From the NCBI RefSeq assembly GCF_000716335.1, contig NZ_KL591002.1:229219-293218 (forward strand): 64,000 nt of DNA, written 5' to 3'. Position 1 is the stretch's first letter; every line of letters starts with the position of its first letter. Shown in pieces: positions 1 to 8,580 of the stretch. The notes beneath the pieces are model-generated. The model was not told the DNA's origin. It did not search any database and saw nothing but the letters and a program-made list of their open reading frames with translations. A program made the translations under genes and the position numbers. Origin of the DNA: Streptomyces sp. NRRL S-118 (lineage in GTDB: Bacteria > Actinomycetota > Actinomycetes > Streptomycetales > Streptomycetaceae).

Positions 1-996
1 CGGTTCGCCCCCGGTGACGGCGCACCCGTCGTCCGCCGCATCGACTCCGGCGCGTACTTCCGCGCCGAGCTCCTCGCCTTCCAGGAGCGCGCCGCCACCG
101 CCCTCGGCCTGCTCGGGGCCGCGCCGTTCGCCGAGGAGGAGCTGACCGAACTTCCCGGCAGCGACCGCTTCGCGCTGCTGCGCGCTCTGCGGGACGCCGC
201 CGCCGGCGACTGGGACCTCCTCGTCGTCGACCTGCCGCCCCTGCCCGACGCGATCGCCGTCCTCGCCCTGCCCGAACAGCTGCGCCGCTACCTGCGCCGC
301 CTGCTGCCGCCCGAACGGCAGGCCGCCCGCGCGCTGCGGCCGATGCTCGCCCAGCTCGCCGGCGTCCCGATGCCCGCCGAGTGGCTCTACGAGACCGCCG
401 CCCGCTGGGACGCCGAACTCGCCACCGTCCAGGCCCTGGTCGAGGCCCCCACGACATCGGTCCGGCTGGTCGTCGAGCCGGGCCCGGCCGCCGCCGGCAC
501 GCTGCGCACCGCCCGCGCGGGCCTCGCCCTGCACGGCCTCGCGCTCGACCCGGTCGTCGCCAACCGGATGCTGCCCGCAGCCTCGCCGGACCCCTGGCTC
601 GCCGGCCTCGCCGCCCAGCAGCAGGACCACCTCAAGGCGCTGGGCGAGGTGCAGGAGCTGCCGCACCTCGGCCGCGATCCCCGGACCGCCGGCGACCTCG
701 CCCTGCTGGAGCTGCCCGCCGCGCCGCCCGCCCAGGCGCCGGACTGGCCCGTCGAGGACCGCCGCGACCCCGACGGCGTCCTGGTCTGGCGCATCCCCCT
801 GCCCGGCGCCGCCAAGCCCGACCTCGGGCTGGTCCGCCGCGGCGACGAACTCGTCCTCACCGTCGGTCCGTTCCGGCGGATCGTGCCCCTCCCGTCCGTC
901 CTGCGCCGCTGCACCGTCTCGGGCGCGGGGCTGACGGACGGCGTGCTGGGCGTCCGGTTCGCACCCGACCCGGATTTGTGGCCCCGCACGCGGTAA
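1..996 (+). CDS. ArsA-family ATPase, 5'-truncated by the window edge
   Basis: The reading frame is open from base 1 to a TAA at 994-996, so the first part of the gene, including the P-loop, lies outside the window. What remains (331 residues) has the helical middle of an ArsA/Get3-type ATPase, including the segment WDLLVVDLPPLPDAI that corresponds to the switch region. The C-terminal ~90 residues resemble the small HSP20-like beta domain that ends many actinobacterial ArsA-like proteins (VWRIPLPGAAKPDL...LVLTVGPFRRIVPLP). Family members are cytoplasmic ATPases; the actinobacterial ones have no proven arsenite role. A DUF5304 gene follows after 40 bp. Mycobacteria carry a similar ATPase (Rv2184c) in the same neighbourhood. 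Confidence 0.8.
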   Translation, partial: RFAPGDGAPVVRRIDSGAYFRAELLAFQERAATALGLLGAAPFAEEELTELPGSDRFALLRALRDAAAGDWDLLVVDLPPLPDAIAVLALPEQLRRYLRRLLPPERQAARALRPMLAQLAGVPMPAEWLYETAARWDAELATVQALVEAPTTSVRLVVEPGPAAAGTLRTARAGLALHGLALDPVVANRMLPAASPDPWLAGLAAQQQDHLKALGEVQELPHLGRDPRTAGDLALLELPAAPPAQAPDWPVEDRRDPDGVLVWRIPLPGAAKPDLGLVRRGDELVLTVGPFRRIVPLPSVLRRCTVSGAGLTDGVLGVRFAPDPDLWPRTR

Positions 997-1036
997 CGTC
1001 GGGAGTGACCGAGCCACGCAGCCGCAGGAGTACGCC

Positions 1037-1477
1037 ATGAGCGATGCCACCCAGCATCCGGACGCCGACGCCTGGGCGAGGGCCTGCGCCGAGGACCTGG
1101 ACGCCGAGCGGGCCCGCCGCCGCGGACCCGCCGGGCCGCCGCCCGGCGCCGCCGCCGAGGAGCTGCGCAAGCTCGTCGACGCGGTCGCCGACAAGGTCGC
1201 CTCGCTGCGCACACCCCTGCTCGGCGCGGGCGCCCAGAACGCCGTGCAACACCTCGTCGACCAGGCCAAATCCGCCGTCGAGCCGGTCATCGAGCGGAAC
1301 CCCGCGGTCTTCGACCACCTCGCCGCCGCCGGCAGCGAGCTGCTGGCCGCCTACCGTTCCGCCGTCGAGGGCCAGGAGCGCCGCTGGACCCGTGGACCGG
1401 ACACCCCGCCCGCCCCGCCCTCCGGGAAGCGGGACGAGGGCGGCCCGGACCCGAGCGAGCACATCGACCTGGACTGA
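1037..1477 (+). CDS. DUF5304 family protein
   Basis: A 146-residue soluble protein starting at ATG 1037 behind GCAGGAG. It begins with an acidic region, carries a likely amphipathic helical core (EELRKLVDAVADKVASLR, then AVQHLVDQAKSAVEPVIERNP), and ends in a Pro/Gly/Asp-rich tail (SEHIDLD). No signal peptide, membrane segment or catalytic motif is visible. It matches the Streptomyces DUF5304 family, whose function is unknown. It follows the ArsA-like ATPase by 40 bp on the same strand and is probably cotranscribed with it. Confidence 0.75.
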   Translation: MSDATQHPDADAWARACAEDLDAERARRRGPAGPPPGAAAEELRKLVDAVADKVASLRTPLLGAGAQNAVQHLVDQAKSAVEPVIERNPAVFDHLAAAGSELLAAYRSAVEGQERRWTRGPDTPPAPPSGKRDEGGPDPSEHIDLD

Positions 1478-1542
1478 CAGGTCCGTGCCCGCCCTCGGGT
1501 ACGGTTGGCCCTAGCGGGGCTCGACCGAAAACTGAGGGACAC

Positions 1543-2484
1543 ATGGGACTCACCATCGGCGTCGACATCGGCGGCACGAAGATCGCGGCCGGAGTGGTCG
1601 ACGAAGAGGGCACGATCCTCGACATCCACAAGGTGCCCACCCCGCCGACCGCCGACGGCATCGTCGACGCGATCTGCGCCGCCGTCGCCGAGGCCGGCAA
1701 GGGCCATGAGATCGAGGCGGTCGGCATCGGTGCCGCCGGGTACGTCGACGACAAGCGCGCCACCGTCCTGTTCGCGCCGAACATCCACTGGCGGCACGAG
1801 CCGCTGAAGGACAAGGTCGAGCAGCGGACCGGGCTCCCCGTGGTCGTGGAGAACGACGCGAACGCCGCCGCCTGGGGCGAGTACCGCTTCGGCGCCGGTC
1901 AGGGCCACGACGACGTCATCTGCATCACCCTCGGCACGGGACTCGGTGGCGGCATCATCATCGGCAACAAGCTGCGCCGCGGACGCTTCGGCGTGGCCGC
2001 CGAGTTCGGCCACATCCGGGTGGTGCCGGACGGCCTGCTGTGCGGCTGCGGCAGCCAGGGCTGCTGGGAGCAGTACGCCTCCGGCCGGGCCCTCGTGCGG
2101 TACGCCAAGCAGCGCGCCCACGCCACGCCGGAGAACGCCACGATCCTGCTGAGCCTGGGCGACGGCACCCCCGAGGGCATCGAGGGCAAGCACATCAGCG
2201 ACGCCGCCCGCCAGGGCTGCCCGGTCGCCGTCGACTCCTTCCGCGAGCTGGCCCGCTGGGCCGGTGCCGGTCTGGCCGACCTGGCCTCGCTGTTCGACCC
2301 CTCCGCCTTCATCGTCGGCGGCGGCGTGTCGGACGAGGGCGAGCTCGTCCTCGGGCCGATCCGCAAGTCGTTCCGCCGCTGGCTGGTGGGCGGCCAGTAC
2401 CGCCCGCACGCCCAGGTACTCGCGGCCCAGCTCGGCGGCAAGGCCGGACTCGTCGGCGCGGCGGACCTGGCCCGCCAGGGCTGA
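1543..2484 (+). CDS. glkA: ROK-family glucokinase
   Basis: This enzyme phosphorylates glucose with ATP to glucose 6-phosphate in the cytoplasm. In Streptomyces, glkA also takes part in glucose repression. The 313-residue protein has the N-terminal phosphate motif (GVDIGGTKIAAG, residues 6-17), the catalytic Asp in VENDANAA (D105), EFGHI (154-158), and the ROK zinc cluster CGCGSQGC (167-174) followed by WEQYASG. The start ATG 1543 has a GAGGG ribosome site. A TACGGT sequence about 40 bp upstream is a possible -10 box. Length and motifs fit the S. coelicolor enzyme closely. Confidence 0.95.
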   Translation: MGLTIGVDIGGTKIAAGVVDEEGTILDIHKVPTPPTADGIVDAICAAVAEAGKGHEIEAVGIGAAGYVDDKRATVLFAPNIHWRHEPLKDKVEQRTGLPVVVENDANAAAWGEYRFGAGQGHDDVICITLGTGLGGGIIIGNKLRRGRFGVAAEFGHIRVVPDGLLCGCGSQGCWEQYASGRALVRYAKQRAHATPENATILLSLGDGTPEGIEGKHISDAARQGCPVAVDSFRELARWAGAGLADLASLFDPSAFIVGGGVSDEGELVLGPIRKSFRRWLVGGQYRPHAQVLAAQLGGKAGLVGAADLARQG

Positions 2485-2555
2485 GCCCGCGCCCGTACGA
2501 CGGTGCCCGCCGCGTCCTCGCCCGGATGCGGCGGGCACCGTCATATCGTGCTCGC

Positions 2556-3308
2556 ATGACGCTCGACGACCTCCCCGACTCCCGTACCGAGCCGGACGGT
2601 TCGGCCGTGATCCGGGTGCTCTCCTACAACATCCGGTCGATGCGCGACGACGAGGACGCCCTGGCGCGCGTGATCCGCGCCTGCCGGCCCGATCTGGTCT
2701 TCGTCCAGGAGGCGCCCCGCTTCTTCCGGTGGCGCAAGCACGCGGCGCGGCTCGCGGCGAAGAGCGAGCTGGTGGTGCTGAGCGGCGGCGCGACCGCCTC
2801 GGGGCCGCTGCTGCTGTGTTCCCTGCGAGCGACGGTCGAACGCACGGAGGACGTCCTGCTGCCGCTGACGCCCGGCCTGCACCGTCGCGGCTTCGCGACG
2901 GCGGTGGTCCGGATCGGAGGCGCCCGCATCGGCCTGGTCAGCTGCCACCTGAGCCTCCGGTCCGACGAGCGGTACGCCCAGGCCGGCATGCTCCTGGACC
3001 GGCTGGCCGCGCTCGACGTCCCCCACGCGATCGCGGCGGGCGACATCAACGAAAAGCCCGCCGGCCCGTCCTTCCGCCGCCTCGCGGCCGAGCTGCAGGA
3101 CTGCTGGGCGGTACGTCCCTGGGGCGGCGAGCACACCTGGGCGCCCGGGGACCCGTACCAGCGGATCGACGCGGTCTTCGCGACGAAGGGCATCGAGGTC
3201 CTGGGCTGCGGTGTCCCGCAGGGCCTGCCGGGCCTCGCGGACGCCGACCTCCGCGCGGCCACGGACCACCTCCCGGTTCTGGCCGCCCTGAGGGTGCCTC
3301 CCGTCTGA
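2556..3308 (+). CDS. endonuclease/exonuclease/phosphatase (EEP) family hydrolase
   Basis: A 250-residue metal-dependent phosphodiesterase-fold protein. The EEP motifs appear in order: SYNIRSM, the metal-binding Glu in FVQEAP, the catalytic segment AAGDINEKPAG, QRIDAVF, and the terminal Asp-His pair in ATDHLPV. The substrate (DNA, phosphoinositide or other phosphodiester) cannot be told from sequence. There is no signal peptide. A TATCGT box at 2544-2549 sits 6 nt before ATG 2556, and there is no Shine-Dalgarno sequence, so the transcript may be leaderless. An earlier in-frame start would run into the end of glkA and is unlikely. Confidence 0.85.
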   Translation: MTLDDLPDSRTEPDGSAVIRVLSYNIRSMRDDEDALARVIRACRPDLVFVQEAPRFFRWRKHAARLAAKSELVVLSGGATASGPLLLCSLRATVERTEDVLLPLTPGLHRRGFATAVVRIGGARIGLVSCHLSLRSDERYAQAGMLLDRLAALDVPHAIAAGDINEKPAGPSFRRLAAELQDCWAVRPWGGEHTWAPGDPYQRIDAVFATKGIEVLGCGVPQGLPGLADADLRAATDHLPVLAALRVPPV

Positions 3309-3578
3309 TCCCGGCCCCTCGCCCCCTCCGGTCGCCGCCGTCCCGGCCCCGCTCACCTCGGCTGCCGGGTCCGGCAGCCGGCCGCCAACCCCAGCGCCTC
3401 TTGGCGTCACCTCCGCCCCCCATGGCGAGCGAGCCGGAGGGGCGCGGCGGTGCCGAGAGGACGGACGCGCGGAGGTCGTGAGGAACGAGCGACCGAGCGG
3501 GGGTGCCTCCCACGCCGCCGGCGTGGGGGAGACCGACCGCTAAAACCGACCGGGGCGCCCCGGAGGAGAGCCGAGCCC
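3309..3578. terminator. convergent intergenic region with hairpin
   Basis: This 270-bp gap between two convergent genes has no coding signal. It contains an 8-bp hairpin (CCCACGCC at 3509-3516 pairing with GGCGTGGG at 3520-3527) inside a sequence of the kind found many times between Streptomyces genes. It could end transcription from both sides, but there is no clear U-tract. Confidence 0.4.
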
Positions 3579-4142
3579 TCAGACGACGGCCCCGCGGCCG
3601 GGGTCGTCGTCGTCCTCCTCGTCGCCGTGCCGCATCCGGGCGACCAGGGTGAGGAAGCCGCCGACGAAGCCGCCCACGCAGAGGGTGGTGAGCCACCAGG
3701 TCATGTCCCACTGGAGCAGCACGGCGAGCAGCATCAGTACCGGGCCGCCGACCACGCCGAGCCAGGCGAACTTGGCGGTCGTGTCGGCTTCCGGCAGCGG
3801 CGGCGGCTCCGGCGGGACGAAGTGGCCTTCGTCGGTGCCGTCGACGTCGTCGTCCTTCGGCTCGGCGAGCCCGTAGTCGCGCGGGCCGGCGCCTCCGACG
3901 CCGGGTGCGAAGACCACGGAGCTGCCCAGCGGCCGGTCGGGGGCCGTGTCGGCCTTGCCGCTCGCCTTCGGGTCCTCGTTGACGTCGTCCTCCAGCAGGG
4001 CGAGGTCCTCGACCGACTTGAAGGGCTTGATGCCGGGCGGGTCGGCCGGCTCCTCGCCGTACGCGGCGACGATCGCCGCCCACGCCGCCTCCTCGTCGAA
4101 CGGCTGCTCGTCGCGCTGGTCCGAGTCGTGCTGCTCAGCCAC
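3579..4142 (-). CDS. conserved membrane protein, function unknown
   Basis: A 187-residue protein. The first ~115 residues are acidic and polar (FDEEAAWAAIVAAYGEEP, then SVEDLALLEDDVNEDP). Two hydrophobic segments follow (FAWLGVVGGPVLMLLAVLLQ and TWWLTTLCVGGFVGGFLTLV), and the tail is acidic (DEEDDDD). It looks like a bitopic or hairpin membrane protein with a long cytoplasmic N-terminus. Its start overlaps the end of the upstream alpha/beta hydrolase by 8 bp, so the two are probably translationally coupled. Similar genes stand here in other Streptomyces; no function is known to me. Confidence 0.75.
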   Translation of the reverse strand: MAEQHDSDQRDEQPFDEEAAWAAIVAAYGEEPADPPGIKPFKSVEDLALLEDDVNEDPKASGKADTAPDRPLGSSVVFAPGVGGAGPRDYGLAEPKDDDVDGTDEGHFVPPEPPPLPEADTTAKFAWLGVVGGPVLMLLAVLLQWDMTWWLTTLCVGGFVGGFLTLVARMRHGDEEDDDDPGRGAVV

Positions 4143-4941
4143 CGGTGGTGCTCCCTCCCCGGGCCTCCGGCATGGGGGACCCCGTGTCGCCGACAGTCGG
4201 AGCGAGCCGGCCGATGAACGCGTGACTCTCTTCGAAGATCCGCTCCGCGTCGTGGTCCAACGTCGCGACGTGGTAGCTCTGTTCCAGGATGACCTCCCGG
4301 ACGTCCACCGACGAGATGCGGCTCAGGATGCGGGCCGAGTCGGCGGGGGGCACCACGTGGTCGTGCGGGCTGTGCAGCAGCAGGACCGGCTGGGTGACCT
4401 GGGGCAGCTCGCCGTCGACCATCCGCAGCAGCTGCCGCATGGAGTGCGCGGCGTGCAGCGGCACCCGGTCGTACCCGAGCTCCGTCGAGCCTTCCTTGGC
4501 TATGTCGCTCGTGATGCCGGGCCGCGACGGGATGAGGTGGCGCACGACCGGCAGGGCGTGGGCGGCGATGCCGTGCACCTTGTTCGCCGGGTTGACGAGG
4601 ACGATGCCCTGCACCGCGTCACCGTGCTTGGCGGCGAGCCGCAGGGTGAGCGCCCCGCCCATGGAGAGCCCGAAGACGAAGACCCGGCTGCACCGGGCCT
4701 GCAGCGCGCGCAGCTCCCGGTCGACCTCCGCGTACCAGTCCTGCCAGGTCGTGAGCTGCATGTCCTGCCAGCGGGTGCCGTGGCCGGGCAGCAGGGGCAG
4801 CGACACCGTCAGGCCGCGCTCGGCCAGATACTCGGCCCACGGCCGCAGGGACTGCGGCGAGCCGGTGAAGCCGTGACAGAGCAGCACGCCGACCTCGCCG
4901 CCCTCGTGGCGGTACGGCTCGGCTCCGGGGAGGACCGGCAC
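4135..4941 (-). CDS. alpha/beta hydrolase, carboxylesterase/monoacylglycerol lipase type
   Basis: A 268-residue alpha/beta hydrolase. The oxyanion region is HGFTGSP, the nucleophile elbow is GLSMGG (Ser in GxSxG), the acid is in LLLHSPHDHVVPP, and the catalytic His is in QSYHVATLDHD. The fold resembles EstA/Est30-type carboxylesterases and monoacylglycerol lipases, so the substrate is likely a short-chain ester or monoacylglycerol. GTG 4941 was chosen because AGGAG lies 6 nt upstream; the frame is open far beyond it but without coding character. It is divergent from the PlsC-type acyltransferase about 215 bp away. Confidence 0.85.
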   Translation of the reverse strand: MPVLPGAEPYRHEGGEVGVLLCHGFTGSPQSLRPWAEYLAERGLTVSLPLLPGHGTRWQDMQLTTWQDWYAEVDRELRALQARCSRVFVFGLSMGGALTLRLAAKHGDAVQGIVLVNPANKVHGIAAHALPVVRHLIPSRPGITSDIAKEGSTELGYDRVPLHAAHSMRQLLRMVDGELPQVTQPVLLLHSPHDHVVPPADSARILSRISSVDVREVILEQSYHVATLDHDAERIFEESHAFIGRLAPTVGDTGSPMPEARGGSTTGG

Positions 4942-5157
4942 GGGGGTCTCCTGTTCGGTGATCGGTGGGACTCGGGGAAGGTGTACTTCACCGTACGCGA
5001 CCGGGCTGACACCGACCAGGGTCGCCGCCCCACCGGGGAACCTCCGGTTCGCCCCCGGGAGCGGGCCGGGCGGGCCGGAGGCGGCCGGGGGGCGCGGAGC
5101 GCAGCCGCCGCACGGGTTAAGGTCTGAGCGACGGAACACAGGAGAGGCACTCGAAAC

Positions 5158-5919
5158 TTGATCTACGGCGCAATGAAGTTCTCCATCGGAGGGTCGCTGA
5201 AGCTCGCCTTCCGGCCCTGGGTGGAGGGCCTCGAGAACATTCCCGCCGAGGGGCCGGCGATCCTCGCGAGCAATCACCTCTCCTTCTCGGACTCCTTCTT
5301 CCTGCCCGCGGTCCTGGACCGCAAGGTGACGTTCATCGCCAAGGCCGAGTACTTCACCTCGCCGGGCCTGAAGGGCAGGCTCACGGCCGCGTTCTTCAAG
5401 GGCGTGGGGCAGCTCCCGGTGGACCGTTCGGGTGCGCGGGGCGCGGGCGAGGCGGCCATCCGCAGCGGCGTCGAGGTCATCGAGCGCGGTGAGCTGTTCG
5501 GCATCTACCCGGAGGGCACCCGCTCGCCGGACGGTCGGCTGTACCGGGGCAAGCCGGGTGGCCTGGCGCGCGTGGCGCTGGCCACGGGCGCGCCCGTCAT
5601 CCCGGTCGCCATGATCGACACCGAGAAGATCCAGCCGCCCGGCAAGGTCATCCCCAAGCTGATGCGCCCGGGGATCCGGATCGGCAAGCCGCTCGACTTC
5701 AGCCGCTACCAGGGCATGGACGGCGACCGCTTCATCCTGCGCTCGGTCACCGACGAGGTGATGTACGAGATCATGAAGCTGTCCGGCCAGGAGTACGTCG
5801 ACATCTACGCCACGGCGGCCAAGCGCCAGATCGCCGACGCCGAGAAGGCGGCCAGGGAAGCCGCCAAGGAAGCCGCCAAGGGTGCGGCGAAGAGCGAGCG
5901 GGAGCAGTCGGGCGCCTGA
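5158..5919 (+). CDS. 1-acyl-sn-glycerol-3-phosphate acyltransferase (PlsC-like)
   Basis: Family members transfer an acyl chain to lysophosphatidic acid or a related acceptor at the membrane. The 253-residue protein has the HX4D motif (NHLSFSD, about residues 40-46), the acceptor motif EGTRSPDG and a VIPVAMID segment. The C-terminus is a Lys/Ala/Glu-rich charged helix (AEKAAREAAKEAAKGAAK). The TTG start at 5158 is preferred because AGGAGAGG sits about 10 nt before it; an ATG at 5173 would leave that site too far away. Mycobacteria have a comparable acyltransferase (Rv2182c) in the same neighbourhood. Confidence 0.88.
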   Translation: MIYGAMKFSIGGSLKLAFRPWVEGLENIPAEGPAILASNHLSFSDSFFLPAVLDRKVTFIAKAEYFTSPGLKGRLTAAFFKGVGQLPVDRSGARGAGEAAIRSGVEVIERGELFGIYPEGTRSPDGRLYRGKPGGLARVALATGAPVIPVAMIDTEKIQPPGKVIPKLMRPGIRIGKPLDFSRYQGMDGDRFILRSVTDEVMYEIMKLSGQEYVDIYATAAKRQIADAEKAAREAAKEAAKGAAKSEREQSGA

Positions 5920-5959
5920 GCGCGCGGTACGTCCAGCCGTACATCCAGGGGTGGGGAAG

Positions 5960-7162
5960 TTGGCCAAGCGCGAGCGCGTCGTGCGCATGTCCGTCGAGCA
6001 GCCGCTGTGGCGGGCCCTCACCGCGTACCGCGTCCTGACCATGCTGTACGCGGTGGCCCTGTTCGTGCTCACCCGTGACATGTTCGAGCGGCCGTGGGTG
6101 GCCGTCGCCTTCCTCGCGGTGATGTCCGTGTGGACCCTGGCCACCCTCCCCAAGGTGGCGGGTGCCGCCGGGTGCACCAGGCCCTTCCTCGTCGCCGACC
6201 TCACCCTCGCCCTCACCGGCATCCTGCTGACGCCGCTCGCCGACGTGGACGCCCAGACGTTCGACGGGTCCACGCTGCCGACCATCTGGACGGCCGGTTC
6301 GGTCCTGGCGTACGCCATCAAGGGCGGCTGGCGCTGGGCCGCCTTCGCCTCGTCCCTGGTCGCCGTCGCCAACATCATCGAGCGCGGTGACCCCAGCCGC
6401 GACACCCTGCACAACGTGCTGCTGGTGTGGGTCGCCTCCATAGCCATCGGCTACGTGGTGGAGGTCGCCCGCGCCTCCGAGCGCACCCTCGCCCGCGCCC
6501 TGGAGATCGAGGCGGCCACCCGTGAGCGCGAGCGCCTGGCCCGCGACATCCACGACTCCGTCCTCCAGGTGCTGGCCATGGTGCAGCGCCGGGGCACGGC
6601 ACTGGGCGGCGAGGCCGCCGAGCTGGGCCGGATGGCGGGGGAGCAGGAGGTGGCGCTGCGCACGCTGGTCGCGGGCGGCCTGACCCGTACCTCCCGGGTC
6701 TCGGAGGACGAGTCGCAGGGCGCCGTCGTCCGCGAGGTGGAGGAGCCCGACGAGGACGGCGCCCCCACCGACCTGCGCACGCTGCTGGCGCCGTTCGCCG
6801 GGTCGAGGGTCACCTTCTCGGAACCGGGCGCTCCGGTGCTGCTGGCGCCGGCGGCGGCGCGCGAACTGGCGGCCGCTGTCGGTGCCGCCCTGGACAATGT
6901 CCGCAGGCACGTGGGGGAGGACGCCCCGGCGTGGATCCTGGTCGAGGACTGGCCGGACGAGGTGATCGTCACGGTCCGGGACGACGGGCCGGGCATCCCG
7001 GAGGGCCGGCTGGCGCAGGCGGAGGGCGAGGGCCGCATGGGAGTGGCCCTCTCCATCCGCGGCAGGCTGCGCGAGCTGGGCGGTACGGCCGATGTGGTGT
7101 CGGTGCCCGGACAGGGCACGGAAGTCGAATTGAAGGTTCCACGGGGGAAGGCAGGGCGATGA
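5960..7162 (+). CDS. macS: MacS-family sensor histidine kinase
   Basis: A 400-residue membrane histidine kinase. About five hydrophobic segments fill residues 20-170. The DHp box ERERLARDIHDSVLQVL has the phospho-accepting His at about 198 (HisKA_3 type), followed by an HATPase_c domain with an N-box (ALDNVRRH) and DDGPGIP. The TTG at 5960 follows a GGGGTGGGG sequence; GTG 5951 and ATG 5987 are alternatives. Its stop overlaps the response-regulator start (ATGA), so the two are coupled. MacRS in S. coelicolor is reported to affect morphology and antibiotic production; the same role here is inferred from family and position. Confidence 0.88.
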   Translation: MAKRERVVRMSVEQPLWRALTAYRVLTMLYAVALFVLTRDMFERPWVAVAFLAVMSVWTLATLPKVAGAAGCTRPFLVADLTLALTGILLTPLADVDAQTFDGSTLPTIWTAGSVLAYAIKGGWRWAAFASSLVAVANIIERGDPSRDTLHNVLLVWVASIAIGYVVEVARASERTLARALEIEAATRERERLARDIHDSVLQVLAMVQRRGTALGGEAAELGRMAGEQEVALRTLVAGGLTRTSRVSEDESQGAVVREVEEPDEDGAPTDLRTLLAPFAGSRVTFSEPGAPVLLAPAAARELAAAVGAALDNVRRHVGEDAPAWILVEDWPDEVIVTVRDDGPGIPEGRLAQAEGEGRMGVALSIRGRLRELGGTADVVSVPGQGTEVELKVPRGKAGR

Positions 7163-7833
7163 GCGAGCAGCAGCAGATCAAGGTGATGGTCGTGGACGAC
7201 CACCCGATGTGGCGGGACGCGGTCGCCCGCGACCTGGCCGAGGCCGGGTTCGACGTCGTCGCCACCGCCGGGGACGGCGAGCAGGCGGTGCGCCGCGCCC
7301 ATGCCGTCTGTCCCGACGTGCTGGTCCTGGACCTGAACCTGCCCGTCAAACCGGGTGTCCTGGTCTGCAAGGAGCTCGTCGGCGCCAACCCGGCGCTGCG
7401 GGTGCTGGTGCTCTCGGCGAGCGGTGAGCACGCGGACGTCCTGGAGGCGGTGAAGTCCGGCGCGACCGGGTACCTGCTGAAGTCGGCCAGTACGGAGGAG
7501 CTGATCGATGCCGTGCGCCGCACCGCGGTCGGCGACCCCGTCTTCACCCCGGGCCTGGCCGGGCTCGTGCTCGGCGAGTACCGCCGGCTCGCCTCCGACC
7601 CCGCCCCCGCGACCGATCCGGACGAGCCGGGGGCCCCGCGGCTGACGGACCGCGAGACCGAGGTGCTGCGCCTGGTCGCCAAGGGGCTGAGCTACAAGCA
7701 GATCGCCGAGCGCCTGGTCATCTCGCACCGCACCGTCCAGAACCACGTGCAGAACACGCTCGGCAAGCTCCAGCTGCACAACCGGGTGGAGCTCGTGCGC
7801 TATGCGATAGAGCGCGGCCTCGACGACGCGTAG
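7159..7833 (+). CDS. macR: MacR-type response regulator, NarL/LuxR family
   Basis: A 224-residue response regulator that should be phosphorylated by the kinase just upstream. The receiver domain (1-120) has the acidic pair D13-D14, phosphoacceptor D58 in LVLDLNLP, and the Lys in YLLKSAS. A short linker leads to a LuxR-type HTH (about 155-215: LTDRETEVLRLVAKGLSYKQIAERLVISHRTVQNHV, split here into two contiguous halves: LTDRETEVLRLVAKGLSYKQ and IAERLVISHRTVQNHV). ATG 7159 overlaps the kinase stop by 4 bp. No MacR-like target palindrome was seen upstream of the kinase. Confidence 0.9.
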   Translation: MSEQQQIKVMVVDDHPMWRDAVARDLAEAGFDVVATAGDGEQAVRRAHAVCPDVLVLDLNLPVKPGVLVCKELVGANPALRVLVLSASGEHADVLEAVKSGATGYLLKSASTEELIDAVRRTAVGDPVFTPGLAGLVLGEYRRLASDPAPATDPDEPGAPRLTDRETEVLRLVAKGLSYKQIAERLVISHRTVQNHVQNTLGKLQLHNRVELVRYAIERGLDDA

Positions 7834-7978
7834 TCGCGTGCGACTTCCCTGCGCCCGGCGGGAATTCACCTTTCGTACCGTCCCGGAGTGGCGCACGGCA
7901 CCATTGGGCGTGGCCGCGTGCGGGCCTCCGCGCCCGTGCGGCTCCGTACGTCTGCGGTGACGGCGAAGGGAACGGTCC

Positions 7979-8385
7979 ATGCGGGTCGGAGTACGGGCCG
8001 GGGGCGGCGACCGCCCCGGCCCGATTGCGGTCATCCGCGGCATCGTCCGCAAGGGAGTCCAGGAGTACGGCTGCGACTTCACCGGCTCCCGGGACGGCCG
8101 GCGCGGCCCCCTGGAGGGGCGCTCCGTGCGGCCCCGCATACCGGCGGTGCGCGGCATCCTGCCGCGCGGCGACACCGTCCTCGGCTCCTCGCGCACCGTC
8201 CCGCCGACGGTGGAGGCGGCGTCCGACGCATCCGGGAGAACCTCGCCCGGCGCGGGGTGGACGCGCTCATCGCAACCGGCGAGCCATGGTCGCGTCGCGC
8301 GGCACGGACATCGTCCGCGTACCCGTCCGAGAGGCGACCGCGCGGCCGAAGACGGTCGGCCCGCGGCTGTACGAGGAGAGCGGGC
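7979..8385 (+). pseudogene. pfkA: 6-phosphofructokinase remnant with frameshift and internal deletion
   Basis: Three pieces in three frames read as ATP-dependent phosphofructokinase. (1) From ATG 7979 to about 8198: MRVGVRAGGGDRPGPIAVIR, then DGRRGPLEG and GILPRGDTVLGSSRT, matching the PfkA N-terminus (MRIGVLTSGGDCPGLNAVIR type). (2) From about 8206 to 8280 in another frame: GVRRIRENLARRGVDALIAT, matching the next helix and strand. (3) From about 8286 to 8385 in the third frame: MVASRGTDIVRVPVREAT and KTVGPRLYEESG, matching the PfkA C-terminus. About 200 central residues, with most of the active site, are gone. Substitutions in the glycine-rich loop (SGGDCPG to AGGGDRPG) also point to decay. 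S. coelicolor has an intact pfkA at this place. Confidence 0.8.
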
Positions 8386-8506
8386 TTCTGCGGCTGAGTC
8401 CTCCCCGCCGAGCCCTCCCGGCCGGGTCGCCGCCGGCCGGCCGGGCGCCCGACGCGCTGCCGCCGGTCGGCGGGTCCGGGGCCGTATATTCGCGACATCC
8501 GTGCCA

Positions 8507-8531
8507 TCACATGATGTTTGGTGACATGTGA
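8507..8531. promoter_or_regulatory. inverted repeat upstream of the hydroxyacid dehydrogenase
   Basis: TCACATG (8507-8513) and CATGTGA (8525-8531) are perfect 7-bp arms separated by 11 bp, 50 bp before the dehydrogenase start. The region also holds TATATT at about 8487, a possible -10 box. The spacing suits a dimeric regulator. It does not match the Rex consensus, and I cannot assign a protein. Confidence 0.35.
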
Positions 8532-8580
8532 GTCATCACGCCTCGAACCGGCTCAGAAGCGCTACCCAGGAGGACACGCC

